Shown in pieces: positions 43,888 to 52,755 of a DNA stretch of 64,000 nt. The first letter of the stretch is position 1. Every line of letters begins with the position of its first letter. The position numbers and the translations under genes are program-made. The notes under the pieces were generated by a model that worked only from the letters and a program-made list of their open reading frames with translations, was not told the DNA's origin and did no database searches. This DNA comes from Bacteroidales bacterium (lineage in GTDB: Bacteria; Bacteroidota; Bacteroidia; Bacteroidales; P3): the NCBI GenBank assembly GCA_017479385.1, contig JAFVCE010000006.1:62001-126000 (forward strand). Direction: 5' to 3'.

Positions 43888-44016
43888 CCACGCACAGTGG
43901 TACCGAAGCCACTATCTCGCACAAGTCCAACACCTTAGACCGCCCGAAGAGGGGCTTTGCTCGCCGAATGGAGGGGCAACGGACGGTTTGTAAATTACTG
44001 AGTATCAAGCGCTGTT

Positions 44017-44060
44017 CGACCTCAACACGACCCTAACCCGACCCCAACCCGACTTTGGGG
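44017..44060 (+). repeat. 44-bp element F: four 11-bp units
   Basis: Units CGACCTCAACA, CGACCCTAACC, CGACCCCAACC, CGACTTTGGGG. The left flank TATCAAGCGCTGTT and right flank AAATCAACAAGTTGG match the other copies. It lies in the 336-bp convergent gap 43888-44223; the rest of the gap shows only a short GC hairpin (CTTTCGC/GCGAAAG, 44191-44208) before glmS. Confidence 0.87.
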
Positions 44061-44223
44061 CTATAAATCAACAAGTTGGACTGCGCTTGTATACCCCTCC
44101 CAAAAAGCACAGAAGCAGTGGGCTACGCAATAGCGTGCCGGCAGTTTGGCGAGAGGGTCGGCACACTTTGGGCGAGGTTGAGCCTCAGCACTTTCGCTCG
44201 GGCGAAAGGGCGCAGCCTCTGAT

Positions 44224-46083
44224 TTACTCTACGGTAACACTTTTGGCGAGGTTGCGAGGCTGGTCGACATTGCGCCCTTTGGCCACAGCCACGTAGTAGG
44301 AGAGCAGCTGGAGCGGTATGACGGCGAGCATGGGGACGAAGCAGTCGCGCGTGTCGGGTATGACAAAACTGTAGTCGCTCATGCCGCGCACCACTTTGTC
44401 GCCCTCGGTTACCACACTTATTATCTTACCTTTACGGCTTTTTATCTCTTGGATATTGGAGACCACTTTCTCGTACATACCGCGCTTGGGGGCAATGACT
44501 ACGACGGGCATCTCTTCGTCGACGAGGGCTATGGGGCCGTGTTTCATCTCGGCAGCGGGGTAACCTTCGGCGTGTATATAGCTGATTTCCTTCAGTTTGA
44601 GGGCGCCCTCGAGGGCCACGGGGTAGTTGTAGCCGCGACCGAGGTAGATGAAGTTGCGGCAGTAGGTAAACATCTGGGCAAAAGAGTCGATGTCTTTGTT
44701 GTTCTCGAGCGTCCACTGCATTTTTTCGGGTATCAGGCAGAGTTCGTTGACGAGCATATGGAACATATCGTCGGCGAGGGTCTTTTTCTCTTTGGCAATG
44801 GCGAGGCCGAGGAGCATGAGGGTGACCACTTGGCCAGTGAACGCTTTGGTTGAGGCTACGCCGATTTCGGGGCCCACGTGGATGTAGGTACCGCTGTCGG
44901 TGGCGCGGGCAATAGAGGAGCCAATGACGTTGCAAACGCCGTAGAGGAAAGCGCCGTGTTGCTTGGCCAGTTGGATGGCTGCGAGGGTGTCGGCGGTTTC
45001 GCCACTTTGGCTGACGGCGATGACCACGTCGTCGGGATAGATGACGGGGTTGCGGTAGCGGAACTCGGAGGCGTATTCTACCTCGACGGGTATGTGGCAG
45101 GCCTCTTCGATGAAGTATTTGCCAATGAGGGCGGCGTGCCACGAGGTGCCGCAAGCACAGATGATAATGCGACGGGCGTTGACAAACTTGTCGCGGTTGT
45201 CGATAATGCCGCTCAAAAGCACATCGCGGTCTTGCACCTGCAGTCGGCCGCGGATACTGGTGCGCAGGGCCTGGGGTTGCTCCCAAATTTCTTTGAGCAT
45301 GAAGTGGGGGTAGCCGCCTTTTTCGAGGGCTTCGAGGTTCATCTCGAGGGTTTGCATCTGCGGTGTCTGGGCAACGTTGGCGAGGTTGGTGATGTTGAGG
45401 CGGCCGCTGCGGTCCATCGAGGCCACCTCTTCGTCTTTGAGGTAGATTACCTGGTCGGTGTATTCGATGATGGGCGTGGCGTCTGAGCCGAGGTAGAATT
45501 CGGCACGACCGTTGCTGTCTTTGCCCACACCGATGATGAGCGGGCTGCCCTTGCGGGCGCAGATAAGTTGGTCGGGGTTGCTGCGGTCGAGTATGGCTAT
45601 GGCGTAGGCTCCAACCACGTGTTTCAGAGCGTTCTGGACGGCGGTGAAGAGGTCGCAGTGGTGTAGCTCCTGCATATATTCTACCAGCTGGACAAGGACC
45701 TCGGTATCGGTGTCGGAGCAGAAGGTGTAGTTGTTGTTCTCCATCTCGGCACGCAGGGTTTTGTAGTTCTCGATAATGCCGTTGTGGACCAGTGCGAGGT
45801 TCTTGCTCTGCGAGTAGTGTGGGTGGGCGTTCACCTCGTTGGGCTCGCCGTGGGTTGCCCAGCGGGTGTGGGCAATGCCGATGGTGCCGCTCACATCCTT
45901 GTCGGCACAGATGGCCTCGAGCGCATTGACCTTGCCTTTGGCTTTGTAGACCGTGAGGTTGCCGTTGCTGCCAATCATCGACACGCCGGCGCTGTCGTAG
46001 CCACGGTATTCGAGGCGATGTAAACCTTTAATAAGAATCGGGTAAGCCTGTTGCTCACCTATGTATCCAACTATTCCGCACAT
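44224..46083 (-). CDS. glmS: Glutamine--fructose-6-phosphate aminotransferase
   Basis: A 619-residue cytoplasmic enzyme that makes glucosamine-6-phosphate for cell-wall synthesis. I use ATG 46083, which gives MCGIVGYIG with the catalytic Cys2; an upstream ATG would bury it. The N-terminal glutaminase (about 1-240) has GIAHTRWATHGEPN, and two SIS domains (about 290-420 and 470-600) have ACGTSWHAALIGKYF and GRGYNYPVALEGALKLKEISYIHAEGYPAAEMKHGP. The C-terminal end is RNLAKSVTVE. No glmS ribozyme was looked for with confidence. Confidence 0.97.
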   Translation of the reverse strand: MCGIVGYIGEQQAYPILIKGLHRLEYRGYDSAGVSMIGSNGNLTVYKAKGKVNALEAICADKDVSGTIGIAHTRWATHGEPNEVNAHPHYSQSKNLALVHNGIIENYKTLRAEMENNNYTFCSDTDTEVLVQLVEYMQELHHCDLFTAVQNALKHVVGAYAIAILDRSNPDQLICARKGSPLIIGVGKDSNGRAEFYLGSDATPIIEYTDQVIYLKDEEVASMDRSGRLNITNLANVAQTPQMQTLEMNLEALEKGGYPHFMLKEIWEQPQALRTSIRGRLQVQDRDVLLSGIIDNRDKFVNARRIIICACGTSWHAALIGKYFIEEACHIPVEVEYASEFRYRNPVIYPDDVVIAVSQSGETADTLAAIQLAKQHGAFLYGVCNVIGSSIARATDSGTYIHVGPEIGVASTKAFTGQVVTLMLLGLAIAKEKKTLADDMFHMLVNELCLIPEKMQWTLENNKDIDSFAQMFTYCRNFIYLGRGYNYPVALEGALKLKEISYIHAEGYPAAEMKHGPIALVDEEMPVVVIAPKRGMYEKVVSNIQEIKSRKGKIISVVTEGDKVVRGMSDYSFVIPDTRDCFVPMLAVIPLQLLSYYVAVAKGRNVDQPRNLAKSVTVE

Positions 46084-46124
46084 CTTGCTATAAGTTTTGT
46101 ATTGACACAATTTTTAACAAAATG

Positions 46125-46132
46125 CAAAGATA
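46125..46132 (-). promoter_or_regulatory. -7 box for glmS
   Basis: TATCTTTG on the minus strand, 41 bp before the glmS start. Confidence 0.62.
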
Positions 46133-46165
46133 CGAAAAAAAATTGTAACTACGGCTTTTTTTTCA

Positions 46166-46948
46166 TTAACGCGCGCGAAATGAGGGGTGGCGATGGTCGA
46201 AAACGCGTGTTATCGACCAACCCAGTAGCACTCCTAAAAAGTTGGCAATCATGTCGTTGATATCGAAACTGCGAAACGGCAGGAGATACTGGCCGCACTC
46301 GGTACAAATACCCATCGCCACGGCCAGCAGGAGCGTGGGCCAAGCCCGAAAATGGCACAACGCAGCCAGAAAAAAGGCGACTGGCAGGTAGACCGAAGCG
46401 TGGACAAGGTGGTCGGCCCGAATGCCTAACACGAAGTTATCGAGCGGCACGCCGAGGCCGTTTAGCGGGGCCCACATCAGCACCACCACGGCGGCTATAT
46501 ACCACGGGGCCACGCGCTTCCTGACCGAGCCTTGGGCAAGGGTGCGGGCAGCAAGCTTGGCCTGAGCGAACAGCCAACTCGCCGACGAGCGGCAACGCCA
46601 ACCTAACGAGTAGCACCCGAAGGTGCGCCTCTTGCGGCTCACAGCGAGCAATTCGGCCACGACGCTGGTCGGGCTTACGCGCTCGACGGCAACTGCGTTG
46701 TCGCCACGAAAAACGAGTTCCTCCCCTACCCTCTTCGTCAGGCGGTGCAGGCGGTATTTCCCCTCATGGCGAAAGAGGTAGATACGGCCTCGTTTGGGTG
46801 GCTGGGCAACTGGGCCGAGAACCACCATGTCGCAACCCTCGCGCAACAGAGGCAGCATACTCTTGCCTCGCAAGGGGAGCGCGATTTGCCGGCCGTCGGC
46901 CACTTCGGCCTCGAGCAGGCGGAATTTGGTGTTGTCGTCGAGTGTCAT
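46166..46948 (-). CDS. Fused S24/S26 peptidase-like and VanZ-like protein
   Basis: A 260-residue protein that joins two domains usually found as separate proteins. The N-terminal half (about 1-125) resembles S24/S26-type peptidases: LPLRGKSMLPLLREGCDMVVLGPV with the SMxP serine, and KYRLHRLTKRVGEELVFRGDN. The C-terminal half (about 140-260) is a VanZ-like membrane domain with about four segments (YIAAVVVLMWAP, VHASVYLPVAFFLAALCH, LLLAVAMGICTECGQYLLPFRSFDINDMIANFLGVLLGW). A lysine for the Ser/Lys dyad is not clearly identified. It overlaps the TIGR02757 gene by 4 bp. The function is unknown. Confidence 0.72.
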   Translation of the reverse strand: MTLDDNTKFRLLEAEVADGRQIALPLRGKSMLPLLREGCDMVVLGPVAQPPKRGRIYLFRHEGKYRLHRLTKRVGEELVFRGDNAVAVERVSPTSVVAELLAVSRKRRTFGCYSLGWRCRSSASWLFAQAKLAARTLAQGSVRKRVAPWYIAAVVVLMWAPLNGLGVPLDNFVLGIRADHLVHASVYLPVAFFLAALCHFRAWPTLLLAVAMGICTECGQYLLPFRSFDINDMIANFLGVLLGWSITRVFDHRHPSFRAR

Positions 46949-47691
46949 AGCGCGTTGTTTACTCCGTATCCAAACAGTGCGAAATCGCCACGCAGTGGGT
47001 CGTCGGGGAACACCTCGAACAGTGCTTCGGTAAGCCTCAGGGCGGCGCTCATGGTGGCTGTGCGCGAGGTTAGCAGGCCCAGCCGGCAGGCTTCTTGCAA
47101 CACGTGTGTATCGAGCGGCATGATGAGGGTGCGGCGGTCGATGAAGGTGTGCCACAGGCCGAGGTCGACGGGTGAGCCGCTGCGCACCATCCAGCGAAGG
47201 AACATACAAACACGCTTGCAGGCCGACTTGGCGTCGCGCGGCACCACACCCGAATTGTTCTTGGCGAACCAGGCTGTTATGGCTTCGACCGCCTGCAGAC
47301 CGGTGGTAACGCCTGCGGTGCGGAGGTAGTTACCCATGGTGGAGTGGGTGGCAAGGAGACGCCCGTAGTCGGAAAGGAAGAGGTTCATTGTGCGACAGTT
47401 ATAGAGGCGATAGAACGAGCTTGTATCGTCGGCACAAAGTTTTTCGGCAAAAGCACCCGAGAGCAACCAGCTGTGCATATCGCCACACGCCCAGTCGAGC
47501 AGTTGCTCAATGCGCGGCATGAACTGCTGGCGAGAACCGTAGCTCAGAGCCGAAGCCACGAAAGCCATGGCTTCGCGGTTGGCTTCGCCCTCGACTTGGT
47601 GCATAAACCACGACGGGTCGCCTTCGATGAAGGTGGCTACCTCGTAGCGCGAGGCCAGGTCTTGCAGGTATTGTTTCAACGACTGGTCCAT
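46945..47691 (-). CDS. TIGR02757 family protein
   Basis: A 248-residue protein of the Bacteroidetes and Firmicutes TIGR02757 family. Typical features are MDQSLKQYLQDLASRYE, AMAFVASALSYGSRQQFMPRIEQLLDW, CMFLRWMVRSGSPVDLGLWHTFIDRRTLIMPLDTHVLQEACRLGL and the C-terminal DPLRGDFALFGYGV. The fold is HhH-GPD-like, as in base-excision glycosylases, but an activity has not been shown. I use ATG 47691. It starts 11 bp after pdxK. Confidence 0.85.
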   Translation of the reverse strand: MDQSLKQYLQDLASRYEVATFIEGDPSWFMHQVEGEANREAMAFVASALSYGSRQQFMPRIEQLLDWACGDMHSWLLSGAFAEKLCADDTSSFYRLYNCRTMNLFLSDYGRLLATHSTMGNYLRTAGVTTGLQAVEAITAWFAKNNSGVVPRDAKSACKRVCMFLRWMVRSGSPVDLGLWHTFIDRRTLIMPLDTHVLQEACRLGLLTSRTATMSAALRLTEALFEVFPDDPLRGDFALFGYGVNNAL

Positions 47692-47702
47692 GGGGCGGTT
47701 GG

Positions 47703-48560
47703 TTAAGCTTCGGTTGCTAAAAGGTCGAGGCAGCGCTCGATAGGTATGCCAAGACATTTGTCGGCTTGGTTGCGGTTGCGCTCAATCAGGCGGCTAACCA
47801 CATTCATGGCGATTTGGGTGCTGGTTTTGAGGTTCTTGCCCTGCAGCAGGTGGCCTATAAGTACGGCCGAGAAGATGTCGCCCGTGCCATGAAACAAGAC
47901 TGGTATTTCTTCGTAGTCAATGCGGAAATAACGGCCGTCTGCAAAGTCTTGCTCCACTCCAGGCAGAGGGGTGTCGCTGCGGCGGCCCAAGACACAACTG
48001 TGGCCTTCGACGTTGGCACTGGTCACCACCACCGAGCGGGCACCGATGGCAGCCACAGCGTCGAGCAACTGGCAGGCTTGCCCCCAGGTAAGACTCTTGT
48101 TGGTGTAGGGCAGGTCGGCAAGGTAGCAGGCCTCGGTGTAGTTGGGCAGGGTGAGGTCGGCCACCGCCACCATGTCGCGCATGAGCTCCACTTGGCGGCT
48201 ACTCATGCCGTTATAGAGGCGGCCGTTGTCGCCCATAATGGGGTCTACCACCACGGTAGCGCCCTGCGAGCCGAGGCGTTTGCAGTAGTTGGCCACAAGG
48301 CGCGCCTGCTCTTCGCTGAACATGAGACCTGTGCAAACGGCGTCGAAGCCGAAGCCCAACTTCTCCCACACAGGTATGGTGTCGCGCATATAGGCGGTTG
48401 TGTCTTGCACACTAAATTGGCCGTAGTCGAGGGTGTTCGACACCAGCGCGGTGGGTAGATTGTAGGCTGCGTGGCCCAAATAGGTAAGTATAGGTAACAT
48501 TGCCACCATACCCACATGGCTGTAGCCCACAACATCGTTTACAAGTAGTATTCGTTTCAT
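47703..48560 (-). CDS. pdxK: Pyridoxamine/pyridoxal kinase
   Basis: A 285-residue ribokinase-fold kinase of vitamin B6 salvage. It starts MKRILLVNDVVGYSHVGMVAMLPILTYLGH and contains the metal and ATP region VVVDPIMGDNGRLYNG and the anion-hole/catalytic motif FHGTGDIFSAVLIGHLLQGK. It resembles the PdxK/PdxY branch rather than ThiD. It is the first gene of a three-gene operon with its own -7 box. Confidence 0.87.
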   Translation of the reverse strand: MKRILLVNDVVGYSHVGMVAMLPILTYLGHAAYNLPTALVSNTLDYGQFSVQDTTAYMRDTIPVWEKLGFGFDAVCTGLMFSEEQARLVANYCKRLGSQGATVVVDPIMGDNGRLYNGMSSRQVELMRDMVAVADLTLPNYTEACYLADLPYTNKSLTWGQACQLLDAVAAIGARSVVVTSANVEGHSCVLGRRSDTPLPGVEQDFADGRYFRIDYEEIPVLFHGTGDIFSAVLIGHLLQGKNLKTSTQIAMNVVSRLIERNRNQADKCLGIPIERCLDLLATEA

Positions 48561-48592
48561 ACAAGCGGTCCTGATGGCTTAAAAAGTTTTTG

Positions 48593-48600
48593 CAAAATTA
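48593..48600 (-). promoter_or_regulatory. -7 box for the pdxK operon
   Basis: TAATTTTG on the minus strand, 32 bp before the pdxK start. The 296-bp gap 48561-48856 also has the frd terminator and no ORF. Confidence 0.62.
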
Positions 48601-48788
48601 CACAAATTTCTTGGATTATGCGCGGATTGCTAAAAAAAATATGTATTTGCGAAATTCGGCAAGCGACATAAAAATATACGCACCCGAGCTGTGACAATGG
48701 TTTAAACCGCATCAATGTGCAACAAATCTTTGCAGCGAAGCTCCCCGGCCCTTTTGTGTGCGGTAAGGGGTTTCATTTTTATGTAAGA

Positions 48789-48820
48789 AACAAGGGCATA
48801 CCGAGTTATATGCCCTTGTT
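48789..48820 (-). terminator. Terminator of the frd operon
   Basis: A perfect 12-bp stem AACAAGGGCATA (48789-48800) and TATGCCCTTGTT (48809-48820) with an 8-nt loop, 36 bp after the frdB stop; TTCTTACATAAAA follows on the minus strand. Confidence 0.78.
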
Positions 48821-48856
48821 TTGTTGCATTAGGAAGGTCGCCGAGGCTGAGTGTGG

Positions 48857-49615
48857 TTACTTCTTACGGTCGCGACCAAAGAGACTACCAATCCACTGGC
48901 GATTGAGGCGAGCGATGTTCTGGCGCTTTATTTGCTTGGGGCACTCTGCCTCGCAGGCGTAGGTATTAGTACACGCGCCGAAACCCAGTTCGTCCATCTT
49001 GCAGACCATTTTATAAACGCGGTCGGCTGCCTCGGGCTTGCCTTGCGGCAGCAGGGCAAGGTGGGAGACTTTAGCCCCCACGAAGAGCATAGCGCTGGCG
49101 TTTTTACAGGCTGCAACGCAGGCTCCACAACCAATACACTCGGCAGCATCCATGGCTTGGTCGGCCTTGTGTTTTGGTATTAGGATGCTGTTGGCGTCTG
49201 GCACACCACCTGTTGTGGCGCTAATGTAGCCGCCGGCTTGTATTATCTTGTCGAAGGCGGTGCGGTTCACCACCAGGTCACGAATAACTGGGAAGGGTTT
49301 GGCTCGCCAAGGTTCTATCCATATCTCGTCGCCATCATTGAAGTGGCGCATATGGAGCTGGCAGGTGGTAACGCCGTCGTCGTTGCCATGGGGGCGACCG
49401 TTGATGTAAAGTCCACACATTCCGCAAATGCCTTCGCGGCAATCGTTGTCGAAGCACACGGGGTGAGCTATGCGGTCGTTGACGAGTTTCTCGTTGAGCT
49501 GGTCGAGCATTTCGAGAAACGAGCAGTCGGGCGAAATGTTATCTATTTCGTAGGTTTGGAATGAGCCTTTGGCGGTGGCGTTTTCTTGCCGCCATATATG
49601 TAGAGTGAATTTCAT
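48857..49615 (-). CDS. frdB: Fumarate reductase/succinate dehydrogenase iron-sulfur subunit
   Basis: A 252-residue iron-sulfur subunit. The [2Fe-2S] cysteines lie in [20 protein letters not shown] and GVTTCQL, and the [4Fe-4S]/[3Fe-4S] cluster in [18 protein letters not shown] and [14 protein letters not shown]. It passes electrons between the flavoprotein and the cytochrome b subunit on the inner membrane. In anaerobic Bacteroidales the enzyme usually runs as a fumarate reductase; direction is inference. It is 13 bp after frdA. Confidence 0.95.
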   Translation of the reverse strand: MKFTLHIWRQENATAKGSFQTYEIDNISPDCSFLEMLDQLNEKLVNDRIAHPVCFDNDCREGICGMCGLYINGRPHGNDDGVTTCQLHMRHFNDGDEIWIEPWRAKPFPVIRDLVVNRTAFDKIIQAGGYISATTGGVPDANSILIPKHKADQAMDAAECIGCGACVAACKNASAMLFVGAKVSHLALLPQGKPEAADRVYKMVCKMDELGFGACTNTYACEAECPKQIKRQNIARLNRQWIGSLFGRDRKK

Positions 49616-49628
49616 GACGTTAGGGTGC

Positions 49629-51581
49629 TTATTTGTAATTACGTTTCACTATCTTGATGTGCTCATAGTTGAGTTCTTCGCGGTGCATAACTTCGGGCAC
49701 GTCGTGGCCTTGATACTCCCATGCTGCGACGAACATGAAGTTTTCGTCGTCGCGGAGGGTCTCGCCGTCCTCGGTTTGGTGCTCGATGCGGAAGTGTCCG
49801 CCACAACTCTCTTCGCGCTGAGTAGCGTCGGCAACGATAAGGCGAGCCAGTTCGAAGTAGTCGGCCAGGCGGTAAGCTTTTTCCAGTTCGGGGTTCATCT
49901 CGGTGGCTTTGCCGGGGATGTAGACATGCTGGTAGAAATCGGCTTCGAGTCGCGCAACCTCGCTGGCAGCGGTTGCGAGGCTCTCTTTGGAGCGAGCCAT
50001 GCCGCAATACTCCCACATAACCTTGCCCAATGCCTTGTGGTAGTGGTCGACGGAGTAGGTCTGACCCTCGGCATTTCCAGAAATTGAGAGCAGCGAGTCG
50101 AGGCGGTTGCGAACAGCCTGTTCGGCCTCGTCGAACTCGGGGCCTTCGGCCTTGATTTTGCCCACATAGATTTGGTCTGCAAGGCAGTTCTGTAGCGTGT
50201 AGGGGAGCACAAAGTAGCCGTCGGCCAAGCCCTGCATGAGGGCCGAGGCGCCCAGACGGTTGGCACCGTGGTCGCTGAAGTTAGCCTCGCCAGCAGCGAA
50301 GAGGCCCGGAATGGTGGTTTGCAACTCGTAGTCTACCCAAAGTCCGCCCATGGTGTAGTGCACAGCGGGATATATCATCATTGGGTTTTCGTATGGGTCC
50401 ACATCGACTATCTTCTGATACATCTGGAAGAGGTTGCCATAGCGCTGACTGATGGTGTCGCGGCCAAGACGCTCGATGGCGCTGGCAAAGTCGAGGAACA
50501 CAGCCAAGCCTGTTGGGCCAACTCCGTAGCCGGCATCGCAGCGCTCTTTGGCGGCGCGGCTTGCGACATCGCGGGGGACGAGGTTACCAAAAGCAGGGTA
50601 ACGACGCTCAAGGTAGTAGTCGCGGTCGGCTTCGGCAATGTCGCGAGGGTTGAGACGACCGGCGCGGATGGCTTCGGCATCCTCTTTCTTTTTTGGAACC
50701 CAAATGCGGCCATCGTTGCGGAGGCTCTCGCTCATGAGGGTGAGTTTAGACTGGTAGTCGCCGTGAACGGGAATACAGGTGGGATGAATCTGAACATAGC
50801 AGGGGTTGGCGAAAGCTGCGCCATGACGGTGACAAATCCAAGCAGCGCTGCCGTTGCTGTTCATTGCATTGGTGCTGAGGTAGTATACGTTGCCGTAGCC
50901 ACCAGTGGCGAGGACCACTGCGTGGGCTGCATAGCGCTCCAACTCGCCTGTAACGAGGTTGCGAGCAATAATGCCGCGGGCACGGCCGTCGACCACAACA
51001 AGCTCCATCATTTCGCAACGTTCGTGCAACTTGACGGTTCCACGAGCTATTTCGCGGCTCAAAGCGCCATAGGCTCCGAGCAGGAGTTGCTGACCGGTTT
51101 GACCACGGGCGTAGAATGTGCGGCTCACTTGCGCACCGCCGAAAGAGCGGTTGTCGAGCAGGCCGCTGTAGTCGCGGGCAAAGGGGACACCTTGTGCAAC
51201 GCATTGGTCTATGATGTTACCGCTAACTTCTGCCAAACGGTAGACGTTGGCTTCTCGAGCACGGTAGTCGCCACCTTTGATTGTATCGCGGAAAAGGCGC
51301 TCAACACTATCGCCATCGTTCTGGTAGTTTTTAGCAGCATTAATACCGCCCTGAGCGGCTATGGAGTGGGCACGACGTGGCGAATCCTGTATGCAAAAGA
51401 TGTCGACGTTGAAGCCCAACGCGCCGAGTGAAGCTGCGGCCGAAGCACCTGCCAGACCAGTGCCTACCACTATTATGTCCAGTTTGCGCTTGTTGGCTGG
51501 GTTGACCAGCTTTTGTGCGGCTTTATAGCTGGTCCATTTCTGACTTAATGGACCTTCGGGTATCTTGGAGTCTAATATCAT
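49629..51581 (-). CDS. frdA: Fumarate reductase/succinate dehydrogenase flavoprotein subunit
   Basis: A 650-residue flavoprotein. It has the dinucleotide-binding [22 protein letters not shown], the covalent-FAD histidine H72 in [21 protein letters not shown], and the active-site region [20 protein letters not shown] with [25 protein letters not shown]. It is of the B. subtilis/Wolinella-like type used with a single cytochrome b. It starts 20 bp after frdC. Confidence 0.96.
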   Translation of the reverse strand: MILDSKIPEGPLSQKWTSYKAAQKLVNPANKRKLDIIVVGTGLAGASAAASLGALGFNVDIFCIQDSPRRAHSIAAQGGINAAKNYQNDGDSVERLFRDTIKGGDYRAREANVYRLAEVSGNIIDQCVAQGVPFARDYSGLLDNRSFGGAQVSRTFYARGQTGQQLLLGAYGALSREIARGTVKLHERCEMMELVVVDGRARGIIARNLVTGELERYAAHAVVLATGGYGNVYYLSTNAMNSNGSAAWICHRHGAAFANPCYVQIHPTCIPVHGDYQSKLTLMSESLRNDGRIWVPKKKEDAEAIRAGRLNPRDIAEADRDYYLERRYPAFGNLVPRDVASRAAKERCDAGYGVGPTGLAVFLDFASAIERLGRDTISQRYGNLFQMYQKIVDVDPYENPMMIYPAVHYTMGGLWVDYELQTTIPGLFAAGEANFSDHGANRLGASALMQGLADGYFVLPYTLQNCLADQIYVGKIKAEGPEFDEAEQAVRNRLDSLLSISGNAEGQTYSVDHYHKALGKVMWEYCGMARSKESLATAASEVARLEADFYQHVYIPGKATEMNPELEKAYRLADYFELARLIVADATQREESCGGHFRIEHQTEDGETLRDDENFMFVAAWEYQGHDVPEVMHREELNYEHIKIVKRNYK

Positions 51582-51601
51582 GATTGTTCAAGTTTTAGTG
51601 G

Positions 51602-52567
51602 TTAGAGCCCTAAAAAGACAAGTATGGGCACAGCGGCAAAGCCAATCACAAGAACCCAGGTGTAGATTTTGCCCAAGACTTCGATGGCTTTGTTATATTT
51701 GTAGTTGTTCAGACCAAAGGTTTGGAATACCGAGGGGAAGGCGTGACTGAGGTGAAGATATATCACCGCAAAGAAGACGAGGTAGATAAGCACTGTGTAC
51801 CAGTGTGAGAATTTGTCGCGCGCACGGTAGTAGAAGTCGGGCTCCACACCACATTCGGGCATATTTTGGCGCAACATCTGGCGCTCGTCGTAGGTGATGT
51901 GGCGAATCCACTTGTGGTCGGCACTGAAGTTGTTTTCTGCAAAAGCCTTTTCGAACAATTCTGCCACAGGGACGGCACGGCGAAGCTCGGCGATGTTTTC
52001 GTCGATTTGTTCTTGCTCGACAGGAGTGAGCTGATGGGAGTACTGGCGCACTTGAGCCTCGAAGGCGTCGACAAACTCGTTAGGAGTCATGCCTTGCTGG
52101 GTAGCATATTGGTGGATGGTCATAACCTCGTCGGTCTGGATTTTTTCGACCTCGACCATATATTCACCCTTAACCAGGCCTATTTTAACAAAATAGAAAT
52201 CGAAGAAGTGAACGATAAGCAGGCAGAAAATGAGGATACCTGTAATCATCATCAACTTCGAATTTTGATGGGTCTTGGAACGTTGCTGTTCGTGGTAGCG
52301 CACGGGGCGCGCCATACGGTTGGTAATGGCCAACCAGAGGGTGAGAACAATGTGGAGCAGAAACACTGCGAGAAGCACTATCTCGAAGATTTTGACCACC
52401 CAGTTCGAACCCATAAAGTGGCAGAAAGCCGAGTACCAAGCACCGTCGTCGTGGCGCAGGATGAAGAGGTTGGCTGTCATGTGGAACAGCAGGAACAGCA
52501 ACAAGAACCCTCCCACGCAGCCCACCAAGAGCTTTTTAGTGATAGAGTGGATTTTAGGTAATTTCAT
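51602..52567 (-). CDS. frdC: Fumarate reductase/succinate dehydrogenase cytochrome b subunit with a large inserted loop
   Basis: A 321-residue membrane anchor with about five segments (about 15-35, 58-82, 105-127, 257-276, 302-320) and the family histidines in LFHMTANLFIL, LLHIVLTLWLA, LIVHFFDFYFVKIG and LHLSHAFPSVFQTFGLN. Typical FrdC/SdhC proteins of this type are about 220-230 residues. Here about 115 hydrophilic residues (about 135-250, rich in Glu and Gln) are inserted between the third and fourth segments. The insertion looks helical. It is the first gene of the operon; a -7 box lies at 52613-52620. Confidence 0.88.
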   Translation of the reverse strand: MKLPKIHSITKKLLVGCVGGFLLLFLLFHMTANLFILRHDDGAWYSAFCHFMGSNWVVKIFEIVLLAVFLLHIVLTLWLAITNRMARPVRYHEQQRSKTHQNSKLMMITGILIFCLLIVHFFDFYFVKIGLVKGEYMVEVEKIQTDEVMTIHQYATQQGMTPNEFVDAFEAQVRQYSHQLTPVEQEQIDENIAELRRAVPVAELFEKAFAENNFSADHKWIRHITYDERQMLRQNMPECGVEPDFYYRARDKFSHWYTVLIYLVFFAVIYLHLSHAFPSVFQTFGLNNYKYNKAIEVLGKIYTWVLVIGFAAVPILVFLGL

Positions 52568-52612
52568 GTTTTTTAATATAATACGTTAAAAAATTAATTG
52601 GTTGTCGTTTTG

Positions 52613-52620
52613 CAAAGATA
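52613..52620 (-). promoter_or_regulatory. -7 box for the frd operon
   Basis: TATCTTTG on the minus strand, 45 bp before the frdC start. Confidence 0.62.
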
Positions 52621-52694
52621 CACAATAATTTGTTTGCAACCGAAATTATTTTTTGATTATTTGGCAACAGCGCGAATTTTTGTGTATTGAACGG

Positions 52695-52739
52695 GAACGA
52701 GGAAGGTTGGAATAACTTTTCCACGAGCCTTCCTCGTTC
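52695..52739 (-). terminator. Terminator of the nqr operon
   Basis: A perfect 12-bp outer stem GAACGAGGAAGG (52695-52706) and CCTTCCTCGTTC (52728-52739) with a 21-nt loop, 16 bp after the nqrF stop. No clean U-run follows. Confidence 0.7.
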
Positions 52740-52755
52740 ACAATATTGCACGCAA

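Noticed and set aside
46949..47209. N-terminal extension of the S26/VanZ gene
   Set aside because: It overlaps the TIGR02757 gene in another frame; the ATG at 46948 is coupled to that gene's stop.
50268..51431. 387-residue plus-strand open frame opposite frdA
   Set aside because: frdA is clear; the opposite frame is a shadow.
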